Part shown: piece by piece, positions 35,860-46,131 of the stretch
How the letters are laid out: each line of letters starts with the position of its first letter
Numbering within the stretch: position 1 is the stretch's first letter
NCBI GenBank assembly: GCA_949825065.1
Contig: OX463846.1
Span: forward strand, 20,283,413 to 20,347,412
From: Odontocerum albicorne
Taxonomy: Eukaryota > Arthropoda > Insecta > Trichoptera > Odontoceridae
Direction of reading: 5' to 3'
DNA: 64,000 nucleotides
Program-made: the position numbers and the translations under genes
The notes under the pieces: generated by a model
The model's input: only the letters and a program-made list of their open reading frames with translations
What the model was told of the DNA's origin: nothing
The model's database searches: none

Positions 35860-36012
35860 GAGGTGCATGGCTACGCGGTAACGCACTGGACTTCTGTGCG
35901 GTAGGTCGTCGGTTCGAACTTCGCGCTGTGCTACTACTCCCCTCGAACGACACAGGCACTTTTTCCGCCCAGTGTTAGAGGGTATAAGGATACCCAAGAC
36001 TTCGGTAATACC
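35860..36012 (+). repeat. SINE2 copy 2
   Basis: GCATGGCTACGCGGTAACGC (A-box region) and GGTTCGAACTTC (B box) head, then GCGCTGTGCTACT and the AGGGTATAAGGATACCC arm. It matches 15997-16145 along the whole length. The head here keeps tRNA-like sequence better than copy 1. Confidence 0.78.
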
Positions 36013-36164
36013 TAATCTTTTTATTTTTAAATGTTTGTTTTTTACGAGAAACTTGTAATTTCTAGATTCATATAACTTGGAGGAATTGCATATTAAAATA
36101 ATCAAATAAATTATTCAATTTTATTTCCCTAACTGTTTCAAAATTGACCGGTTTTTACTCTATG

Positions 36165-37015
36165 ATTGTCTAATGAGAATGCGGATTGCTGTATGCTGAT
36201 GACATGGTAGCGTTTGTAGAAAATGAGGAAGAATTACAGAGTCTAATAACTTAACTCTATATGAGATTTAAAGACAAATATTTGAGAATGAATGTGCCGA
36301 TATCTTAAATCATGGTGATGCAAAAGTTTGGAAGGAAAAGTAAATGTGAGTAATGAAAGATAAGAGCGAGTTGAAGAATTTTGCTATTAAAGTACTATTT
36401 TTTCAGATGATGGAAAAGTTACAAGGGATTACAATTTAGCAATAAACACATATTCTCCAACTATGTAGTATCCAAATCAGTTTAGATAATAGTCCACAAT
36501 AGTATGTCGATATCACATTTGATGTATGGGAGTGAAATGTGGATATGGAAAAAAAGTTAAAAGAACCGAATTAATAATGGTGCAGTAATGCGTGTACTAA
36601 GAAGAACGCGAGAGGGAACAATGTATGACAGAATATGAAATACAGTGATAATTGATAAATATGAACTTAATGCTAGTGAACTTAATGCTTAACTTAGTGT
36701 TGAGTAAGATAAATTAGAACACTCTAGGATGGTTTGGGCACGTGGAACTAATAAATGAAGAAGTACTTATAAAGGAAAATAGTGCAAATATGAGTAGAAT
36801 GCGTAGTAGAGGAAGCTAAGAAAAATATACTTGGATCGAGGGAATATTATTTTGAAAGAAAGAAATATATGAAGTCAGAGAAATCGTATGAGCCGTATGA
36901 GAATGTATATGGATGCAAAAGAGGCGAACGATGTGTCGAACGATGTCAAGATGTACTAAAAGTCTAAGCGCTCTGTCCTGTCTGCTAACCCCGACAGGGA
37001 AATGGATTGTTGGTA
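36165..37015 (+). pseudogene. RTE-like LINE reverse transcriptase, 3' half
   Basis: The longest copy of the AT-rich RTE-like family. It starts with the RT active site 'LLYADDMVAFVENEEELQSL' (36188), followed by 'KYLRMNV', 'HLMYGSEMWIW' (36520), 'RVLRRTR' and 'DRI', 'CELNA', 'LGWFGHVE', 'NEEVL', 'SRMRSRG' and the terminal block. Many stops and frameshifts are present. This copy links the short 3' fragments elsewhere in the window to a reverse transcriptase. Confidence 0.75.
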
Positions 37016-38640
37016 TGTACGAGTATGTTCTCTTTGTTTAAGAATATGTACAGTGTATGAATTTCTTTCTTATATGCTATACAAGTATATCAATTATCAT
37101 AATATCTTCCATCCTGATATTTTTTTCATTCATATGGTATAGATCGTTCAGCCAGAATAGTCATTTTGCAATAGTGTGAGTAACAGTGCGTTTACAAAAA
37201 CTTGTCACTTTATTTTTTATAATGAAAAAGCAAAAAATATATAAAAATAATAATTTATATTCAAACATTGAAATGAACACACACGTTTTGTAAATTAAAA
37301 ATGGTCTCAGCTTAAACTGTAATAATCATAAAAATAAAATTAAAGTAAGTTTGTTCCAGATATTAATGGTTTAGGCATGCCAGATTCTAGGAAACATTAA
37401 ATAACAAGAATGATGAAGATGAATTTTTTCAAGATTAAAAATAAATATAAGTACAAGTATTTTAAAGTAAAAATGTTCGTCGGCTTTAATTAGATTGCAC
37501 ATAAAAATAAAATGAAAATTATTTAACATATTAATGTATCATAGTTACAATGCCAAATAATAAAGTTTAAAAATAATAGTGGATGGAGTGATACTAAATT
37601 CTAGGAAACTTTAAGTTACAACAAAGTACATTCTAAACTTTCGAAAAATTTGGAATTATACATTACATTAGACAAAAATCGCACTCCTAATTTCGACATG
37701 GTAGTGTTTTTCTAATCACGGAGTATTTTAACAACAATACAAACGTGCGCTCTGCGCGAACCAATCGTGTGGCATTCTAAAACCAATACCACTACATAAG
37801 TTACGTAATACAGAGAGTGTTACTCAAGTTATTACAAAATGACTCTTCTGGCTGAATGATCTATACCTTTCAAAATTTCGATTTCGTGATTCGAATGTAT
37901 TGAATACTTTTGGAAAATTGTCATTGACCTCATTAATCGAGCTTTCGAGCTTAGAACCACTGGAGTTGGCATGGACATTCCACGTGTTGACTATACAACT
38001 GTGGAAGCATTGTTATTATAGCATATGTACGCTTTATTATTTGAATTTTTTTTTCGGCCACATCTGGATTTGAACGCAAGCCCCCCGGGAGAAAGTCAAG
38101 GGACATAAAAAAATAGTCCACAGAGTTGGTAAATAAAAGAGTATCAATATAATGCCGTATTTTTTTTTCAAAATTATTTCAATTTCATTTCAATTATTTT
38201 TGCATAACAATACCTCTATTTAGCTTTTTTTTTTGATAAGTAAAATAAACGTTCTTCTACTCCTAGACTTAAAGCTTTAAAATTTTCATACTCTTGATAT
38301 TGTCAGGATTATAAAAAATACATTTAGAAGTCATGTAAATGAAATTAATTAAAATTTATTTTAAGTATCTTTTCTCATATTCTTGCGTTTAAGTAGCTTT
38401 TCGTATATTCTTCAAGGTTTTTCACCTTGAATTTATGTTTCTTGAAATAGTTTATAATTGTATAATTGCTAAGTGGCTTCAGTCATATATTCTGGTTGAC
38501 AAAACATAAGTCATATTAAGCCAAGCAGACGAGCGTAGCCGTGTGAGAAATGATATTTCTGTGCACGTGATATGTAGACAGATTTAAGTAGCTTGCCAAC
38601 TAAAGAATTACTATTTTCGGTTTGGATTATAATGTAAGAA
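37016..38640. other. AT-rich intergenic DNA, nothing recognised
   Basis: No coding frame or repeat copy is supported. GC-richer words near 37690-37800 have no recognisable context. Confidence 0.45.
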
Positions 38641-38805
38641 GTCGTCCTGTCTGGCCTAACTGGTAAGACAGCTGCATAATTGATAAGACAGATTCAATTC
38701 TCGTTGAATTCCAATTTTTCTCAAACGGTGTTACAATCTGATTTTCATTAAAGGTCCCTGTAACATTTTTCTGATTTGTTGTAAAAGATTGTCACTGGAA
38801 AAAAT
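38641..38805 (+). repeat. SINE1 copy
   Basis: GTCTGGCCTAACTGGTAAGA head, a decayed B box (GATTCAATTCTCGTTGAATT), body, and a tail region (TTGTAAAAGATTGTCACTGG) equivalent to GGAAGAGATTGCCACCTGG. Confidence 0.7.
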
Positions 38806-38879
38806 GGTTGGCAACCAGGTTGTTTTGTAATCAATGAAAGTGTAATATAATATAATAAGAATTAAGAGCAATTGAGGGA

Positions 38880-38985
38880 GTTTTACTCGTATGATAAAGT
38901 GTACAAATGTGAGAGAGGCTCAAAACGTGTGTCACAATAAAATAAAATCTAAATGTCTTATCTGCTTACTCTGACATGAAATTTT
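38880..38985 (+). pseudogene. RTE-like LINE, terminal block only
   Basis: The sequence AGGCTCAAAACGTGTGTCAC and CTTATCTGCTTACTCTGACA aligns with the last block of 36165-37015 (AGGCGAACGATGTGTCGAAC, CCTGTCTGCTAACCCCGACA). Confidence 0.45.
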
Positions 38986-39368
38986 TTGTGAAGTAAACGT
39001 ATTTTTAAAATTAAATGTCAATCATAAAGAAGACATATAAATTTTTTTCTTTCATATCTCAAAATTGAGAAAAAAAATGCTGTCGCACATAACAGTGGTG
39101 CCACACATAATAAAATATATTACATATACAAGACATTTAGACTGACAAGTGACAACACGCGTAAACTAAGAGTTTTGACAATAGATATTTCTTTTAGTAG
39201 TTAAGGCTTTTACTCGTAAGTAGTTTCATTCACATCATCCATATACTGAATATTGTACTGGAAAAAGTATTTGGTGCAAAGCGTCATTTTTAGAATCCGC
39301 TGTTTTCGTTCAATTCATTACGGTATGTATAATAAATTGAATTTAAAATTGTTTCGTTAACACATACA

Positions 39369-39454
39369 AGTGATGGATAGCTTGTTCGGAGTTTCGGTCC
39401 GATGGTAGGACACCTTACTCCTTCATCGGATAAGTTCTGACTGTTAAGATATTT
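39369..39454 (+). repeat. 85-bp structured repeat, copy 2
   Basis: Second copy of 2048-2133, differing at a few positions. The TCCGATG/CATCGGA stem is unchanged and the inner stem is kept through a G-U pair. No poly(A) tail follows this copy. Confidence 0.6.
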
Positions 39455-41818
39455 ATTAAGAATCTTTCAAGTATGATGAAGATGTTTGTATGTAAAAATA
39501 AGCCTTATTAAATAACCTTTTTTTGAGTATTATCCACATACGAGTATGTTTATCAATCCAGTGATTGTTATATTCTTCACTATATAGATCAATGATCTGT
39601 TACATTCTGTCCTAGGGATGTGGGCAGCCATTAGTCATTACATCTTTTGGGATGTCTGTCTGGTGGTCAGCTGACTGATGGGATGTTCTGAAGAACTACT
39701 CCGGATTCAGTTTATTTACCATACATCTTCTTGGCAGAAACGTCTTACCTTTCATCGCAAAATCTACATCTTCAATTATCAGAGGCATGATAATGTACTA
39801 TACTTTATGTTTTATTATTGTGAGTGATTATCAACCGTTCACATTATTTCTATATTTTCCTGTTGCGTTAAATTTTCATATATTTATTGCTCCATGCAAT
39901 ATGTGGCGTTATTGACTTGTTTACTTATTTCATTGTTCTGTTAATTCTGACTGCAAAAATCTAATTAGATATCAATTGCTTAATTTCATTTTTGGTTCTT
40001 AAGATATTGTCATGCAATTGTAATTTTCATGTTGTATTTCTCAGATACAAAACATCATTTGTAGATCATTCTCTATAATTGGTCCTCACATCCGGCTATA
40101 AGGTAACATCATCAGAGTACCAAATTATGCTGATATACTTTTCGTTCTTTCTGTAACCAAGATTAGTGCAAGTCAATTTATTTATTAGCTTTTTCATCAA
40201 AATATTGTATATTTCAATGTAATTTTTTCGCAAAACTTTTTCTATAAGATATTTGACACTCGTTTTAGTACAGTGCAGAAAAAAATATTATTACTTTTGT
40301 AATTCCCTTCGTTAGCTTATTGAGCTTTTGATAATATGGATGGTCAGATGAGCTTACCTCTCACTGGGCATGGTTGTGCTTGCAAAGATCTTGTTGAATA
40401 GCTTATTAAGTTCTGCAGCTTAAAATCTCCCTCATATATTCATTTAAATATTTACACAATTTTACACACAACAGCCGCCAGTCCATATCAGCCGTCTCAC
40501 TAGAATCGTTGCCTGTTGTGAGATATTTGTACCCGCAAAGTTTATACATGAACACATATAAACAACCCGACAAATCAGAACTACAGCCGCTCGTGAAATG
40601 AAACAATTCTAAAATAGTAGTATAGCAAAAAAAATATAGGCACGATTTCATCGAAACACCCAAAATCAGGGCAAGTACATTGTATATTAAATAATAACTA
40701 AAATACGTATATAAAAAGGTTATTTGAAATGTTATTTATTCAGGATAATTTAATTTTTAATGGCCATTTTACCTTTTTTTGGTTGTTTCGCATCTACAAC
40801 ATTTATGCTTTTTTTATTTTTACTATGGTGGTTTTCCTAAAGCTTAAGTATACTTCAAACGTAGTGGTCTTCAGCTTTTTTTCCTCTCATTGGACAAATT
40901 TCTTTTTCTGAAAACAAATATTAAGTGTCGTTAATATCAAGTTTTCTTGTCAAAAAGTCTGTGAGACAGAACTTTCAATATTTGATTTGATTGTGGTCTA
41001 CGCTTGCTTCATATTATGATTGTCAACGAATAGGTTTAATGCCTATTTAGTTTGCTAACATATTTTCTAAAATTCTATGCGTTTTCAGTCTAAAGATTTT
41101 ATACTTTATTTTCAAATATATTTCAATATTTTTTCTTTTGTGGAGTCGGTATTCTTACTTTGTGAATGATAAAATCATGTTTTTATTGTTTTAGAGCTCG
41201 GAAGTGTAATATTAGAAATGGTCGAATGTATCCGTTTATTATAATGCAATTAATAACAGATTATTCTTGTCTGGTATTTGCAAAGGCATGATATTAGTGT
41301 TGATCTTATGTGAGGTAAAGGTATCATGTATCCACTTTTAATTTTGGTCACATAAATCTATAAAAACTTCGCCATTTTCATTAAAATTAATATTATACAA
41401 TTATATTTTTCGGTATTTCTCTAAGTTTTTTGTTAATTCTTAAGACATTTGAATTATTTAATTTAGTTTGTTTGAGAATTCCTCAGACTTTCTTGTTGTT
41501 TCAGATATAAAGTTACGAATATTTACGCTGTATTAAGTGATTACATGAATTTAAATGGTTGAAGTGGTACTAAAAAAATGAATCATTTTCTTTATAAAGT
41601 AAATTGATTTTAAACACACTTGACAATATATTTTAATAAAATTTTATTTAATTCTGTATTACAGTGTACAATTTAGCAGTTTATTTTGCGAAAAGTTAAT
41701 CTCTTTCAGCGAACCATACAATTTTGATATAGGCAAAAAAATCCGTGTAAAAAATTAGTCATTAGTATTTAAACACATTAAAAAAATAAACAAAAAAAAT
41801 TAAAAACACAAATATATT
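39455..41818. other. AT-rich intergenic DNA, nothing recognised
   Basis: Frames such as minus 40663-40406 and plus 40729-40911 are short and without motifs. No family repeats were found. Confidence 0.45.
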
Positions 41819-42032
41819 GTAATTTGTTTTATCAAACACTGTTCCACTTTTTGAAACGGTAAAGCCCTACTGGTTTCAAGACTTTGACCTCATCATCAGG
41901 GAGCACAAACAATACTTGTTTGTGAAAGCCTTAAACCGTTACAAAAAGTGGAATAAACAGTGCTTGATAAAACAAATGACAATGTCTTTAAAGCTCCACA
42001 ATATTAATGTTTTAACTATAAATAATAAATAA
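41819..42032. repeat. Foldback element, copy D (compact hairpin)
   Basis: The left arm (GTAATTTGTTTTATCAAACA ... to about 41915) is followed almost at once by the right arm (to about 41985), so the element is a near-continuous palindrome with the central ORF deleted. The right flank (CAATGTCTTTAAAGCTCCAC, AACTATAAATAATA) is shared with copy A. Confidence 0.75.
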
Positions 42033-42059
42033 CACAAATATAAATTTGACTTTAACGAG

Positions 42060-42187
42060 GAAAATGAAAAGGTGATAGGAAAGAAAGACGATTTTGTTAC
42101 TGAAGGGACATAAAATAAATCTGGAAAATGAAAAGGTGATAGGACAGAAAACGCGGTTTGTTACTGAAGGGACATAAAATAAATCTT
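42060..42187. repeat. Tandem duplication, 2 x 64 bp
   Basis: Two adjacent 64-bp units starting GAAAATGAAAAGGTGATAGG at 42060 and 42124, with about six differences between them. They start shortly after the foldback element ends. Confidence 0.9.
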
Positions 42188-42294
42188 TTATAGTTCACGT
42201 GAAATAACAAAATGCATTATAGCGTACTTTAAGCTTATATATAGCTGGAGTATTTTAATATCTATTTTGGTTTCCAATATTCCATAAATATCAA

Positions 42295-42795
42295 TAATAC
42301 ATACGTGAGTGTCTTCTCATTTTCACTTGCTTTATCCCACACATTTGGGGGTAGCTGCTTATACATTTTCCCTCCATTTCTCTTGATCTCACCAATCGCT
42401 CAAAAATAGTTCTAGTTTCATCATGTTCTCCTCTACTTACCTATAATACTCTTATTGGGTCTCCTCTCCATCTTTTTGGGTTCCCAATCCGTAGCTGTCT
42501 TTAGTGTAAACCCTTCATCTCATCGTTAAATGTACCTATACCAACATAGTCGTGCTTTCCAGGCTTAATCTATCATACTATTGGTGCCACTTGAATTATT
42601 CCACGAATTCGTTAATTTCAGATATTATTCAATCCAGTGACGCCCAGTGACTACTCTAGTATACCCATCTCAGCATCAAGAAGCAGTTGTTCCTCCACGG
42701 CTGCATGTAGTATAGAGGGACTGAACACTGTCATACGAATATTGATTTTAAGTTTTACCGGTAGTTTGCTGTCACGCATATCCCCCACCATTTTT
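42295..42795 (-). pseudogene. LINE ORF2 post-RT segment
   Basis: The minus strand reads 'VGDMRDSKLPVKLKINIRMT' (42786 downward), 'ILHAAVEEQLLLDAEMGIL', 'RIRGIIQVAPIV', then in other frames 'RLRIGNPKRWRGDPIRVL'. The order corresponds to 'MP..LK.K.Y...V.P..LYG.E.W' through 'IR..L.VAPI..K' and 'RGRP...W' of RTE/L2-type proteins. It is heavily frameshifted. Confidence 0.6.
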
Positions 42796-42883
42796 CTTCA
42801 TTGTCAATAATACATAATATACATAGTAATGTATATTTCACGGTTTTATTGTACTACATGATATTGTATTACACTTTTATTGT

Positions 42884-43048
42884 ATAAGGCAATCTTTTCC
42901 AATAACTAAAATAATATTAGAAAGGTTTTAAGTGAAAACCAAACAGGATCCTTTTGAAAAAATCGGGATGCCAACGAAAATCCAACGAACCCGGAACTCT
43001 CGGCCTGGAACACATGTGTCTTACTAAGATAGTTACGGGAAAATCGTC
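42884..43048 (-). repeat. SINE1 copy
   Basis: The minus strand shows the head (GATTTTCCCGTAACTATCTT, AGTAAGACACATGTG), body (GGTTCGTTGGATTTTCG, GGATCCTGTTTGGTTTTCAC) and a weakened tail (TTATTGGAAAAGATTGCCTT). Confidence 0.65.
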
Positions 43049-43559
43049 AATTCCGTTTTTGTCTAGCCCCGACAAGTCAATAAAAAGCGATAGATTTTTC
43101 TTTAATACATCAAAACAGTTTTAATGTGGGTTGGATTTTTTAAAGATATTTACGAGTATATACGAGTACGTTGATTTGAAAAGACTAGCTGTTTTTCTGC
43201 AAAACAAGGCTCAGTTGTCATTCATGTTAATGATTGTCGATTTAGGTAATAACAAGTGATAAACGTGATATATTGTTGAATATGAAAATGATTCATTGAA
43301 GAAACTACCAATAAACTTTCTTCAAATTGCAAACAACATGCAATATCGATTGTTAAAAGTTCAAGGTAAGATATGTGACTGTATGCCTAATAGTGAAATC
43401 AAATGGGATTCTCCATTTGAATAAATAAACTCTTAATGTGAAAATAATGAGAAACACATTGTTTTTAAACAATTACAGCTATAAAATATTTAGATACAAG
43501 CCCATCAAATATTAGATTATATTATGTTATCGTATTTTTCTTTTGATTCGTCATGCTCT

Positions 43560-44420
43560 TTGAAGAGCAGTCGTGATCATTAGGACTTGTCTTGCGAGCG
43601 AATTGACCGCACTGCAGGAAGAATGATACGTCCCAATTTCTTACAATAAGTATTATTTCTACTACACTATTAGAGTGAACTGTTGGTTGAATTCCGAACC
43701 ACGTATGCCCATCGAATTGGCGATCTGCGGCGTGATCGGGACACTTGTTTTACCTTGGATCACTAGTCTTTCCATTGTACCTTCCCGTCTGATAATATGT
43801 TTTAAGTATCTAAAGATTCACTGTAGTAGTGTTGAAAATAAACGCCGTTTAATTTGAAGTTATTCCACAATTTATAAATTTGTCCTGTGTCTTATTCAGT
43901 AGCACGTAATATGAGTCACATACTCAACGTATACAACAGCTCCAAGGAGTCCATTGTCTTGTGTTTCTTTTTTAAATGTGTGTGTCTCTGCACTATACAC
44001 GAAGTTTTGGAAATACATTTTACTCGAGAAAATCGAGAAATGTTTCAGTTTCTCCGCAGGTTTTTCAGCTTATCTATAATCGACCGAATGATGGCATCTA
44101 TCCTTTTTATTTCCGTTTCCCATCCACCATTACTTGGTATCAGAGAGTTAAAAAATATAAAGATGTTTACGCCCTCACAATTATCAATGAGTGTTTTTCC
44201 ACTTTACTTTTGTTTTGGAGGTTAACAATTATCCTTCTTCATTTATCGCGGTTAATTTAGAGCTCCATGTCGTTGCTGACTCTTTCCATTATTACAACGA
44301 GTTATTCCATATCGTTTGTTATTCGCTCAAAGGATTGTATCATCCGCGTATCGAAGGCTAGAAATTCACTCTTTACTTAGAAGGTGCTCGTCTTCTAATT
44401 ATCCAATACAATTTGTATTT
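43560..44420 (-). pseudogene. LINE reverse transcriptase, decayed
   Basis: On the minus strand 'LRYADDTIL' near 44350-44325 matches the RT catalytic (Y/F)xDD box. Downstream (toward 43560) the sequence shows the expected order of a LINE thumb/connection region in broken frames. Interrupted throughout. It ends shortly before the LINE fragment inserted at 44536. Confidence 0.55.
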
Positions 44421-44535
44421 TGGATTTGGTGTTCATATAGAAACCAAAGTTGAGAAATAATTCCCCTCTGGTATACTTCGACATTTATATGAAAAAGTTA
44501 GGAGTGGGTTTGTTTACATCTATAGTATTATTTTC

Positions 44536-45061
44536 CGAAAATTTTCAGCGTCTTTCCAATCATGGATTAGCGCTACGCTCAAACAGAGATTGTTTATTGG
44601 CCTTTCCAGTTCACCGCTCTTCTTTCTTTACGTCGTCCTTTACTATCCATGCAGTGAGACTCTGGAATCAGTTACAAACCAATATAAGACTAGCTCCGTC
44701 CTTGGCATGCTTTCAGAAGCGACTGAAAAAACTCTTAATTTCTAGTCAGTAAAATAACGTGTTTCATTACTGATTTTTCTTTTCCTTTCCTCTCCACCAT
44801 CCTTTCCGTTCCTTTTGATTGATGATATCTCACTTTATATGAAAAATAATGTTCGGGTGATTGTCCGTCTTTGTGGGGTTTGTGGGCATGTTCTCACGTA
44901 TATGTTTATGGATTTCATGGGGATGGATAGTCATTTGAATGATTTATGCGACCACGTAACTTGCTTCATTTACTTTTGTCTGGTTGGTTGGAAGAGATTG
45001 CCGCCTGGCAATAAGCCCGCCAGATTGTATTGCAATAAAAGTGTTAAATAAATAAAAATAA
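44536..45061 (+). mobile_element. SINE1-partner LINE, short 3' copy with 9-bp target duplication
   Basis: Almost identical to 32358-32885, with about 20 differences. ATTATTTTC flanks it on both sides (44527-44535 and 45062-45070), which marks a 5'-truncated target-primed insertion. It carries the C-terminal ORF end ('LWNQLQTNIRLAPSLACFQK', 'LLISSQ' then stop at 44750-44752) and the shared 3' tail with ATAAATAAAAATA. Confidence 0.9.
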
Positions 45062-45070
45062 ATTATTTTC

Positions 45071-45685
45071 ACAGAGTTGACTCAGTGAATATATAAGATA
45101 TTTAGAAAGGGGGGGGGGGGAGTTCCCAAATGACTAAGTAAAAGGTCTTAATGAAATTATTACGGTTACTTTACGGTAAACTGTCTAGTCTTTTCTTTAA
45201 TCTAATGGAGAACGAACATGTATAGTATAAGTAATTACATTTTTATTCATAGAAAATATTGTATAATTTTCTATTCTGCCAAGTGTAGGAGCTAATTAAG
45301 GTACTTTTTATTAGAAAGTTTTGATTTAATTCAGCAAAACTATTGTACGGTTGGGAAATCTAATCAAAATGTCAGACCAGATCGACAAAGATTAAAAAAC
45401 TCGCCCGGAGAAAAGTTTTTTTTAAGAGACTGAGTACGAATGATAATTGGTATCAAAGAAAAACAAACCATCTACTGTGATTTTGAATAACCATTTACTG
45501 TGGTCTTGAATAATTCAGAAAACTTTGACTAGAATTATTCAAGATTTTGTTAAAAGGAAATTGCAACAATGTTGGTACTCGAACTTTACATCATATAGCA
45601 TAAAAATGTAAGCAATAAATCATGCAAAACATTTATGAATTTTGCAAACTAATATAATTTAAAAAAAATATTTTCACTATTTAAT
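45071..45685. other. Intergenic DNA with a 13-G run
   Basis: A run of about 13 G at 45109-45121 stands out in AT-rich DNA. A 20-bp word (ACCATCTACTGTGATTTTGAATAA-like) is duplicated near 45466-45510. No gene was found. Confidence 0.5.
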
Positions 45686-45697
45686 AGTTTATTTATG

Positions 45698-46126
45698 CCC
45701 ACTACCGACTGCCCCAAGAAAGAGCGGGACACCCCTGCGGCCTGCTGTAACTGCGAGGGTGCTCATCCGGCCAACTATGGTGGTTGCCCCCGCCGCCAAC
45801 AATACATATCCAGCCTACATAAGAGACGCAGCGTACCGGCTCCCCGGATGGACCATCGCTCGTGGAGCCAGGTAGCCAGCGGTACTCCAGCCTCACCACC
45901 TCACCTACCAGCCTCTCCTATAGCCCCCCTTTCTACTCAAACACTCCACCCTCCTCGTGCTCAGCCCCTGCCCCCGCCCCCGATTAACACGTTCACAAAC
46001 GGAGAGAGCGAGTTACTCGCCATCATGCGCCTTGTCATCGGAGCCCGGAGCAGGCTCGCTTCTTGCACCACTAAGCTCGAGAAGACTATGATCTACCTCG
46101 AGATCATTGAGCAGCTCGTAGGATAA
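45698..46126 (+). CDS. ORF1 (gag-like) C-terminal part of Jockey-clade LINE
   Basis: The surviving C-terminal 142 codons of the nucleic-acid-binding ORF1 protein that packages LINE RNA. A zinc knuckle C-X2-C-X3-H-X6-C ('CCNCEGAHPANYGGC') at about residues 17-31 is of the type found as the last knuckle of Jockey-clade ORF1. A proline-rich stretch follows (about residues 70-105) and then a leucine-rich, probably helical end. The ATG at 45695 belongs to the duplicated target site, so the initiating methionine is accidental and the true N-terminus is missing. It stops at 46124-46126, five bases before ORF2. Confidence 0.85.
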   Translation, partial: PTTDCPKKERDTPAACCNCEGAHPANYGGCPRRQQYISSLHKRRSVPAPRMDHRSWSQVASGTPASPPHLPASPIAPLSTQTLHPPRAQPLPPPPINTFTNGESELLAIMRLVIGARSRLASCTTKLEKTMIYLEIIEQLVG

Positions 46127-46131
46127 GCGTG

